From NCBI GenBank assembly GCA_038213005.1, contig JBBQTU010000032.1, positions 1-25,007 on the forward strand: a stretch of 25,007 bases of DNA. The letters are read 5' to 3'. This DNA is from JBBQTU01 sp038213005 (GTDB taxonomy: Bacteria; Planctomycetota; Phycisphaerae; Tepidisphaerales; Tepidisphaeraceae). The notes under the pieces are model-generated. The model did not search any database. It was not told the DNA's origin and saw only the letters and a list, made by a program, of their open reading frames with translations. Positions 7,121 through 13,050 of the stretch are shown here, one piece after another (the first letter of the stretch is position 1; each line of letters opens with the position of its first letter). The position numbers and the translations under genes were made by a program.

Positions 7121-7126
7121 TATAAT
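7121..7126 (+). promoter_or_regulatory. Perfect -10 hexamer just before the acetyltransferase gene
   Basis: TATAAT lies with seven bases between it and the ATG at 7134, so transcription would begin at about the start codon and give a leaderless mRNA. No clear -35 is visible at the normal spacing. Confidence 0.5.
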
Positions 7127-7133
7127 CGCGCCG

Positions 7134-7640
7134 ATGAGTGCTCGAGTCGAGTTCACCATTCGAAGTTTCAAGGCAGGGGACCTGTCTGCGTGCAAGTGCC
7201 TGTATACCGAGGGTCTGCTCACCGCCTCTCTGCCACCCAACGACACGGGCTGCGACATCGACGACATTGCCGGCGTGTATATGAGCAGGGCGGAGAACCA
7301 CTTCTGGGTCGCCCAGCTTGATGGCGGCGAAGCGGTGGGCATGCTCGGCGTGCAGCACCATGAGAAGGGCGTTGCCGAGATCCGGCGACTGCGGGTGGCC
7401 AAGGGCCATCGCCGGCGCGGCATCGGCGGGGCCTTGCTCGAGACCGCCCTGCGGTTCTGCCAGGCACGCGGCGACGTGAAAATCACGCTCGATACCGTCA
7501 TGGACCGCGACGTCGCCCTGAAGATCTTCGAAAAATTCCACTTCAAGCACCAGAATTCCAAGCGGTTCGGGGAGAAGGACGTTCTCTACTTCTACCTCGA
7601 CCTTTACGCATCGACGAAGAAGTCCAAGGAATCGCAATGA
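7134..7640 (+). CDS. GNAT-family N-acetyltransferase
   Basis: A 168-residue cytoplasmic acetyltransferase that would move an acetyl group from acetyl-CoA to an unknown amine. The fold landmarks are FTIRSFKAGDL at the N terminus, HFWVAQLDGGEAVGMLGVQ (strands 2-3), AEIRRLRVAKGHRRRGIGGA with the acetyl-CoA pyrophosphate motif R-R-x-G-I/x-G-x-A, and a C-terminal KIFEKFHFKHQNSKRF that matches the usual motif B end. The start at 7134 was chosen because the fold begins there and a perfect -10 lies just before; an upstream in-frame ATG falls inside the repeat element. The stop overlaps the start of gmhA (ATGA), so the two are translationally coupled and probably act in related steps, perhaps on a sugar nucleotide or on heptose metabolism, though that is inference only. 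Confidence 0.87.
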   Translation: MSARVEFTIRSFKAGDLSACKCLYTEGLLTASLPPNDTGCDIDDIAGVYMSRAENHFWVAQLDGGEAVGMLGVQHHEKGVAEIRRLRVAKGHRRRGIGGALLETALRFCQARGDVKITLDTVMDRDVALKIFEKFHFKHQNSKRFGEKDVLYFYLDLYASTKKSKESQ

Positions 7641-8212
7641 CTTGTTCCACGATGGGCGCGACCCTGAAAGACAATGTGCTGGCGCTGGCGGAACTGCTCA
7701 CGCGCCTCGATGGCCTGGCCGCTCCAACAGACAAGCTCGCGCAGTCGATGCTCGGCTGCTGGAAAGCCGGCGGTAAGGTGCTGATCGCCGGAAACGGCGG
7801 GTCGGCCGCCGACGCCATGCACTTCGCCGAGGAACTGCTTGTTCGCTTTCACCGCAACCGCAAAGCCCTGGCCGCGATCGCCCTGTGCGACCCCACCATC
7901 CTCACCTGCGCCGGCAATGACTTCGGGTTTGACCAGGTCTTCTCGCGGCAGGTGGAAGGCCTTGGCCGAGCGGGCGATCTGTTGATCGTCATGAGCACCA
8001 GCGGCAACAGCCGCAACCTGATCGGGGCGGTGCAGGCCGCGAAGAAGCTGGGGATGACAACCGCCGCCTTCCTGGGCAAGGACGGCGGCGCCCTGCGCGA
8101 TCAGTGCGATGTGCAGCTTTTGGTGCCCACATCGATCACCCACCACGTTCAGGAAGTCCACAAGCTGGTCTTCCACGCGGTGTGCGAGTGGATCGACAGC
8201 CAGGTGGACTGA
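7637..8212 (+). CDS. gmhA: Phosphoheptose isomerase (SIS domain)
   Basis: Converts sedoheptulose 7-phosphate to D-glycero-D-manno-heptose 7-phosphate, the first step in ADP-heptose supply for lipopolysaccharide core or S-layer glycan. At 191 residues it has the normal length. It has the phosphosugar-binding motif GNGGSAADA at residues 52-60 followed by MHFAEELL, with the catalytic Glu at 65, the STSGNSRN loop near residue 119, and the C-terminal QEVHKL, whose Gln and His are active-site residues in E. coli GmhA. The start ATG overlaps the acetyltransferase stop by four bases. It could also be a related SIS protein such as DiaA, but the AEEL and QEVH motifs favour GmhA. No other heptose genes are in view. 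Confidence 0.88.
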   Translation: MTCSTMGATLKDNVLALAELLTRLDGLAAPTDKLAQSMLGCWKAGGKVLIAGNGGSAADAMHFAEELLVRFHRNRKALAAIALCDPTILTCAGNDFGFDQVFSRQVEGLGRAGDLLIVMSTSGNSRNLIGAVQAAKKLGMTTAAFLGKDGGALRDQCDVQLLVPTSITHHVQEVHKLVFHAVCEWIDSQVD

Positions 8213-8231
8213 GGACCCAAGCAGGGCAAGC

Positions 8232-8259
8232 ACGAAATACGAAGTACGAAATACGAAAC
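8232..8259 (+). repeat. Four tandem copies of a 7-bp unit
   Basis: ACGAAAT, ACGAAGT, ACGAAAT, ACGAAAC in succession, 19 bases after the gmhA stop. This is an AT-rich island in GC-rich surroundings. The rest of the 166-base gap to the next gene has no gene. Confidence 0.8.
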
Positions 8260-8363
8260 AAACGCAGAGCGGCGCGGACAGGGGGCGCGTCGCTGGGAGT
8301 TCCGAGCACGTCCCCTTGTCCTGAAGATCCCCCGGGCAGTCGGCATTTTGGACGGGTCTGCGG

Positions 8364-8369
8364 TATCAT
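8364..8369 (+). promoter_or_regulatory. Candidate -10 of the uracil-DNA glycosylase gene
   Basis: TATCAT (5 of 6 consensus bases) with nine bases to the ATG at 8379, which again has no ribosome binding site. No good -35 is seen. It fits the leaderless pattern of other genes in the window. Confidence 0.35.
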
Positions 8370-8378
8370 GCCGCCACG

Positions 8379-9332
8379 ATGCCCAGCCCCACTGACAAGG
8401 CGAGATTTGCAGTGTTCCTCCGCAGCGAGCGGGCGATGGGGCTGCGCGCCATCCCTTTGCCGATGCGATCCGTGGCGGCCGCTCGCCGGGCAACCGCCGT
8501 GGTCCGTCCGGCCGGGGCTGCGCCGATGCGTTCGATGGGCGCCGGGCACCCCGCGGCCCCGCCGCGGCCGATGACCCCGCCGCCACGCGTGGCTGCTCCG
8601 GCGATGCGCCCGCCGGCCCCGCGAATCGCCGAGATGCCCATGCCCCCAATGCCGCCACTGGAGTTGCAGATGACACGCAAGCCGCTGCCGACGATCGACT
8701 TCTCCCAACCCTTCGACGCTCCGCTTCTGTCCACAGAGCAGAAGCGCCTGCACCTGGCGCAGCTCGATCAGCAGAAGATCAAGGCTTGCACCCTGTGCGG
8801 CCTGTCGCCAACGCGCACCAACACCGTCCTGGGCGAAGGCGATGTGGATGCCAGGCTGCTATTCATCGGCGAAGCCCCCGGCGAAACCGAGGACCAAACC
8901 GGCCGCCCCTTCGTCGGCAAGGCTGGGCAGCTTTTGGAGAAGATGATCGCCGGCATGGGCCTTAATCGCGAACAAGTGTATATCTGTAACATCATCAAGT
9001 GCCGCCCGCCGGGCAACCGCGCCCCGGCGCCAGAGGAAGTCGTCGCCTGCACGCCCTACCTGCTGGACCAGGTGCAGACGATTCGCCCGCAGGTGATCGT
9101 GACCCTGGGCCTGCCGGCCACCCATTTCATGCTCCAGACGCGCGAAGCCATGGGCCGGCTGCGCGGCGTCTGGCGCACCTGGCGCGGCATTCGCCTCATG
9201 CCCACCTATCACCCTTCGTATGTGCTTCGCAGCTATACGCCAGACGTGCGCGCGGCCGTCTGGAGCGACCTGCAGAAAGTCATGGTCGAACTCGGGCTGC
9301 CGCTGCCGAAACGCTCGGCCGCTGCGTCCTGA
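8379..9332 (+). CDS. Family 4 uracil-DNA glycosylase with iron-sulfur cluster
   Basis: Removes uracil arising from cytosine deamination at the start of base-excision repair. The catalytic domain spans about residues 110-315. Four cysteines in the family 4 pattern can hold a [4Fe-4S] cluster: CTLC near 138-141, then the Cys of IKCRPPGNR and that of EEVVAC. Motif A reads FIGEAPGETED and motif B is TYHPSYVLR. The first 95 residues are an unusual Pro/Met/Ala/Arg-rich, probably disordered and basic segment not found in the catalytic family; family 4 enzymes alone are about 200 residues. The start is uncertain because the extension cannot be tested by homology, and an ATG at the MTRKPLP segment would give a standard-length enzyme. 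It is a single gene between gmhA and dnaA. Confidence 0.92.
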   Translation: MPSPTDKARFAVFLRSERAMGLRAIPLPMRSVAAARRATAVVRPAGAAPMRSMGAGHPAAPPRPMTPPPRVAAPAMRPPAPRIAEMPMPPMPPLELQMTRKPLPTIDFSQPFDAPLLSTEQKRLHLAQLDQQKIKACTLCGLSPTRTNTVLGEGDVDARLLFIGEAPGETEDQTGRPFVGKAGQLLEKMIAGMGLNREQVYICNIIKCRPPGNRAPAPEEVVACTPYLLDQVQTIRPQVIVTLGLPATHFMLQTREAMGRLRGVWRTWRGIRLMPTYHPSYVLRSYTPDVRAAVWSDLQKVMVELGLPLPKRSAAAS

Positions 9333-9558
9333 CCTGGCAATCAACCTATGGTGGTTGGCCTGACCCATCACCTACCTGTTGGGGCTGGTTTCTGTGGTCA
9401 GATGCTCCCGCTTTTTTGCGCCGAAATGTCGTGGCGTCAAGCGTTGCATCCGGCCGCGCGAAGTGATACTCAAGAGCACTTGGCACGCGCGGGCAACCAC
9501 GCGGGCCTCTTAAATTAAACGCAACCAACTGACTGAACATTGAAGGCTCGAACAAACC
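9333..9558. other. dnaA upstream region without a clear origin
   Basis: These 226 bases before dnaA hold no gene. I found no match to the DnaA box TTATCCACA and no AT-rich unwinding element, apart from the short run TTAAATTAAA near 9509. No good promoter pair was found. If replication starts here the boxes must be divergent. Confidence 0.5.
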
Positions 9559-10917
9559 ATGCTCACGACCAACGCTTCAACAGCGAAAGAGACCCCGTCT
9601 CGCCGCACGCAGGAGGCGACCTCGCTCGACCCTGCCCTCTGGCAGAAAATCCTGCAGTCGACCCGCGCTCAATATCCCTCGCTCAACCGCACCTGGTTTG
9701 ACGAACTCGAACCGCTGCAACTGCCCAACGGCGTGATCCAGGTACTGGTGCAGACGCCGGCCCAGCTTAATTTCTGCCAGACGCAGTGCCAGCAGCCCTT
9801 CACGTCGGCGGCCCAGGTCGCCACCGGGCGGCTCGTGGCGGTGACCTTCCACTGCGAGAACCTCCCCACCGGCGGCGTTTTCAACGAAGGCGAGCAGCCG
9901 CACCCGCTGAATCCCGACTACACGTTTGATAACTTCGTGACTGGCCCGTGCAATCGCCTGCCGCACGCCGCCAGCGTCGCGGTGGCCGACCAGCCCGGGC
10001 GCGCCTACAACCCGCTGTTCATCCACGGCGGCGTGGGGCTGGGCAAGACCCATCTGCTGCAGGCCGTCTGCCAGAAGCTGCTGATGCGGCAGATGGACGC
10101 CCGCATCCTCTACCTCTCCTGCGACAGCTTCATCAACCAGTTCATGAACGCCGTCCAGGCCAACGACATGAACCAGTTCAGATATCGTTATCGCCATGTG
10201 GACATGCTGGTGATCGACGATATCCACTTCCTGGCCCGCCGCGAGCGCACGCAGGAAGAGTTCTTCCACACCTTCAACACGCTCTACCAGAATCACAAGC
10301 AGATCATCCTGTCGGCCGACTGCCCGCCGAGCGAAATCCCAGAGTTGGAAGAGCGCCTGGTGAGCCGCTTCAACTGGGGCCTGGTGGCGCGGATCGAAAA
10401 GCCCTGCTACGAGACCCGCTGCGCCATCCTGCAGAAGAAGGCGAAGCTGCGCGGGTTGACGTTGCCCGATGACGTGCTGTGCTACGTCGCCCAGACGATC
10501 GATTCCAACACGCGAGAGCTCGAAGGCGCCATCACGCGTCTTCAGGGCATGAGCATGGTGCATGAAGGCCGCATCGACCTGGAGATCGCCAAGGCCGCCC
10601 TGGGCGACAGCGCCGCCCCCGAGCAGAGGCTCATCACCATCCAGCAGATCCTGGACATCGTCACCAAGTATTACAACGTGCGCCCGGCCGACCTTCAGGG
10701 CAAAAAACGCCAGAAGAGCATCGCCTTCCCGCGCCAGGTCTGCATGTTCCTGGCGCGCCGGCACACGCGATATTCGTTGGAGGAAATCGGCGGCTATTTC
10801 GGCGGCCGAGATCACACCACGGTGATGCACGCCGTGCGCACGGTGGGCGATGATTCAAAGAACGATCGCGACCTCGCCGGCCAGCTCGAACAGATGGAAT
10901 CGCACCTCGTGGCTTAG
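9559..10917 (+). CDS. dnaA: Chromosomal replication initiator protein DnaA
   Basis: Binds DnaA boxes and melts the replication origin in an ATP-dependent way. The 452 residues hold all four domains. Domain I (about 25-100, LWQKILQSTRAQYPSLNRTW) is the helicase-loading and oligomerisation part. A very short domain II linker follows. The AAA+ domain III starts at YTFDNFVTGPCN, with Walker A GGVGLGKT at 157-164, Walker B MLVIDDIHFL at 216-225 and the sensor region FNWGLVARIE. Domain IV carries the box-binding signature GRDHTTVMHA at 416-425. No dnaN, recF or gyrB is adjacent, unlike the classical bacterial arrangement. The stop overlaps that of the convergent gene at 10914 by three bases. Confidence 0.97.
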   Translation: MLTTNASTAKETPSRRTQEATSLDPALWQKILQSTRAQYPSLNRTWFDELEPLQLPNGVIQVLVQTPAQLNFCQTQCQQPFTSAAQVATGRLVAVTFHCENLPTGGVFNEGEQPHPLNPDYTFDNFVTGPCNRLPHAASVAVADQPGRAYNPLFIHGGVGLGKTHLLQAVCQKLLMRQMDARILYLSCDSFINQFMNAVQANDMNQFRYRYRHVDMLVIDDIHFLARRERTQEEFFHTFNTLYQNHKQIILSADCPPSEIPELEERLVSRFNWGLVARIEKPCYETRCAILQKKAKLRGLTLPDDVLCYVAQTIDSNTRELEGAITRLQGMSMVHEGRIDLEIAKAALGDSAAPEQRLITIQQILDIVTKYYNVRPADLQGKKRQKSIAFPRQVCMFLARRHTRYSLEEIGGYFGGRDHTTVMHAVRTVGDDSKNDRDLAGQLEQMESHLVA

Positions 10918-11678
10918 ACGACGAACCCCATCTTCTGCAGGTTCCGATAGCTGATCTTGATCGCCTCAAACGGGTCCTGGCCGTAACAGTCATCCTGCTC
11001 GACGATGTACGCCTTCACGTGCGCTTTCTTGCCGGCCGCGATGATGCCCGGGATATCCAGTACGCCCTTGCCCACATTGGCAAAGTGGGGCGGCTCGCCC
11101 GGCTCCATATCCTTCAGATGCACCAGCAGCATGCGGTCGGCATACTGGCGGATAAAGCACGCCGGGCAGAAGCCCGCGTAGCGTGTCCAGAACACGTCCA
11201 GTTCCACGTACAGGTGGCCTGGGCTGGTGTTCTCCAGCAGGATGTCCCAGCCGGTCTTGTGGCCAAACCACTTGAACTCAAAGTCGTGATTGTGATAGCC
11301 CAGCGTGAATCCGCGCTTGTTGCAGAGTTTGCCGATCTTGTCGAGCGACCGGGCAATCTGCTTCCAGCCATCAGCGCCCGTTCGACGTTCGGCGGCCAGG
11401 TAGGGCACCACGATGTTGCGGATGCCCAGCAGTGCATGCTCGTCCAGGGTCTTGTCCGGCTCGGTCTCCAGACGCTCAATGCCGACGTGCGCCGCCACGG
11501 CTTTCAGTCCGTTGTCGTCCAGCGCCTTGTTGAGGTCCTGAATGTTGAGGTTGCCATAGCCCGCCAGCTCAACATTTTTGTAGCCGATCTTGGCAACCTT
11601 CTTCAGGGTTCCTGCCATGTCTTTTCCAGAAGCGTCACGCAACGTGTAAAGCTGCACACCCAGGGGTAAGCCGGCCAT
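10914..11678 (-). CDS. Sugar phosphate isomerase/epimerase-like TIM-barrel protein
   Basis: A 254-residue member of the xylose isomerase-like TIM-barrel family (AP endonuclease 2 superfamily), which includes hydroxypyruvate isomerase, inosose dehydratase and ketose epimerases. Likely metal ligands and catalytic acids are seen in order: VPYLAAE, GYHNHDFEF, YVELDVFWTRYAG, VHLKDME and AYIVEQDDC. The protein begins GLPLGVQLYTLRD, typical of the family. The start at 11678 is set by AAGGAG six bases upstream; this rejects the much longer in-frame extension. There is no signal peptide, though many planctomycete relatives are secreted. It converges on dnaA, with the two stop codons overlapping (10914-10917). 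The substrate is unknown; carbohydrate or inositol breakdown is the most likely role. Confidence 0.88.
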   Translation of the reverse strand: MAGLPLGVQLYTLRDASGKDMAGTLKKVAKIGYKNVELAGYGNLNIQDLNKALDDNGLKAVAAHVGIERLETEPDKTLDEHALLGIRNIVVPYLAAERRTGADGWKQIARSLDKIGKLCNKRGFTLGYHNHDFEFKWFGHKTGWDILLENTSPGHLYVELDVFWTRYAGFCPACFIRQYADRMLLVHLKDMEPGEPPHFANVGKGVLDIPGIIAAGKKAHVKAYIVEQDDCYGQDPFEAIKISYRNLQKMGFVV

Positions 11679-11919
11679 CACAATCTCCTTCATTTCCGCC
11701 GCAGCGGGTCGAGAGCCAATTCCTTTGTCTGCCACCGCTTCCACGCGGCGGGCACGATATACCATCACACGGCGGGCCGATTTACGCAAGGTATGAACGC
11801 TCATGCGAGCCCAGCCATATCTCCATATCCATCTCAGGCAGACCCGTCCGGGATTGCGGAATAAGCGAACCCTCAGCCCGGTATTTCGTATGAACAGTTG
11901 TAACGATCCTCCTTCCCTG

Positions 11920-11966
11920 GGTGGCGAGGCACGCCGAGAGGGCCTCGCCACCTCTTTTTTCTTTTT
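11920..11966 (+). terminator. Strong intrinsic terminator in a divergent gap
   Basis: GGTGGCGAGGC and GCCTCGCCACC form an 11-bp perfect stem (11920-11930 with 11942-11952) around an 11-base loop, followed by TCTTTTTTCTTTTT on the plus strand. No plus-strand gene lies just upstream, because 10914-11678 is leftward. It must therefore end a short RNA or act as an attenuator for the HAD gene starting 76 bases later. The rest of the 11679-12041 gap has no recognisable gene. Confidence 0.85.
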
Positions 11967-12041
11967 GGTCTGTCATCCGTCACTGCTGAACCGTCCACAG
12001 CGGTTGAAACTCATCCCCGCTTTCAGTCCAATCGCAGTACC

Positions 12042-12857
12042 TTGGACAAGCCCCACATCCAACTTGTCGCCGCCGATCTCGATGGCACGCTCCTGGACGA
12101 TCACAAGCAGATTGGCCCGGCCACCATCCTCGCCATCGCCGCGCTGCCCCAGTTTGGTGTGAAGTTCGTCATCGCGTCGGCCCGCCCGCCGCGCAGTGTT
12201 CGCCATCTCTATCAGCAACTCGCTCTGGCGACCTGGCAGATCAACTACAACGGCGCCCTGATCTGGGATCAGCCCAGTCAGCACGCTGTCTTTCATCGCC
12301 CCCTGCATGGCCCGCTCGTGCTGGAGATGATCCACCTCGCCCGCGCAATCGACCCCCGCATCCTGATCACATGCGAGATCCTCGACCGCTGGCACACCGA
12401 CCGCTTGGACAACACCTACACCACTGAGACGGGAAAACTCTTCAAACCCGACGTCGTCGCCCCGGCCGAGACCTACTGCGACGCCGACGTCACCAAGCTG
12501 CTGCTTCTGGGCCCGTCCGAGGTGATCCAGGCGATCGAGCCGGAACTGAGGCGTCAATTTGCCCCCCGCGCCGCCATCGTCCGCACCGATTCCAACCTGA
12601 TCCAGATCATGCACAAAGACGTGAATAAGGCCGCGGCCCTTCGCCGCATCGCCGACCATTACGGCATCCCCATGGAACGGACCCTCGCCATCGGCGACGC
12701 CGCCAATGACCTGGAGATGATCCAGGCTGCCGGCGTGGGCGTCGCCGTCGCCAATTCGCCGGCCGAACTCCAGCAGCACGCCGACTGGGTCGCCCCCTCC
12801 AACAACGATCAAGGCGTCCTGGCCGCGCTGCGCCGCTATGTCCTGCCGGCCGACTGA
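12042..12857 (+). CDS. Cof-type HAD-IIB family hydrolase
   Basis: A 271-residue cytoplasmic phosphatase of the haloacid dehalogenase superfamily, Cof/YidA-like subgroup, acting on sugar phosphates or cofactors. Motif I is AADLDGTLLDD with the nucleophile Asp at 12 and acid Asp at 14; motif II is FVIASARPPRS; the motif III Lys is in VNKAAALR; motif IV reads AIGDAANDLEMIQAAGVGVAVAN, with the two Mg2+ ligands. The cap lies at about 80-185 between motifs II and III, which is the IIB arrangement. The start appears to be TTG at 12042, since no ATG or GTG lies upstream in frame and the next ATG is inside the domain; no ribosome site is visible. An intrinsic terminator lies 76 bases upstream and a palindromic element starts 4 bases after the stop. 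Confidence 0.9.
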   Translation: MDKPHIQLVAADLDGTLLDDHKQIGPATILAIAALPQFGVKFVIASARPPRSVRHLYQQLALATWQINYNGALIWDQPSQHAVFHRPLHGPLVLEMIHLARAIDPRILITCEILDRWHTDRLDNTYTTETGKLFKPDVVAPAETYCDADVTKLLLLGPSEVIQAIEPELRRQFAPRAAIVRTDSNLIQIMHKDVNKAAALRRIADHYGIPMERTLAIGDAANDLEMIQAAGVGVAVANSPAELQQHADWVAPSNNDQGVLAALRRYVLPAD

Positions 12858-12860
12858 CAT

Positions 12861-13021
12861 AAGGCACCGCGACAAAATAAGTTGACCGATCTTGCTTGAC
12901 CTTGAGGCCGTGCTCTTCGTTGCTCGCTCGTTACAGATCAGCGATATGCTCCTCGCTCGCGCCTCGATCACGACCTCAATGTCGGCGCAATCTCAGTCAC
13001 CTTATTTTGTCGCGATGCCTT
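12861..13021. mobile_element. Palindromic miniature element, copy A
   Basis: An imperfect palindrome of 161 bases. Its ends read AAGGCACCGCGACAAAATAA and, on the other strand, AAGGCATCGCGACAAAATAA, so the terminal inverted repeats differ at one base in 20. The similarity of the two arms goes on towards the centre. The core 12864-13019 matches copy B (21491-21646) at 133 of 156 positions with no gaps. It fills almost the whole gap between the HAD gene and the leftward helicase-C-like gene. It encodes no transposase, so it would be moved in trans, or it may be a structured RNA. A TA borders both ends, which could be a target-site mark. Confidence 0.8.
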
Positions 13022-13050
13022 AAGGCGTGCATCAACAATCACCGGCCAAT

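Noticed and set aside
7041..7133. Longer start of the acetyltransferase at 7041
   Set aside because: The added 31 residues would be read from the repeat element and lie before a perfect -10 at 7121-7126; the fold begins after the ATG at 7134.
9577..10830. A 417-codon minus-strand frame over dnaA
   Set aside because: Shadow of dnaA in the opposite frame, with no motifs and no start signal.
11679..11951. N-terminal extension of the TIM-barrel gene to 11951
   Set aside because: It lacks family similarity, overlaps the terminator region, and a perfect AAGGAG six bases before 11678 defines the start.
11973..12971. A 332-codon minus-strand frame over the HAD gene and palindromic element A
   Set aside because: Antisense to a gene with all HAD motifs. 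Its first residues merely translate the repeat element, as do similar residues at 21598 on the minus strand.
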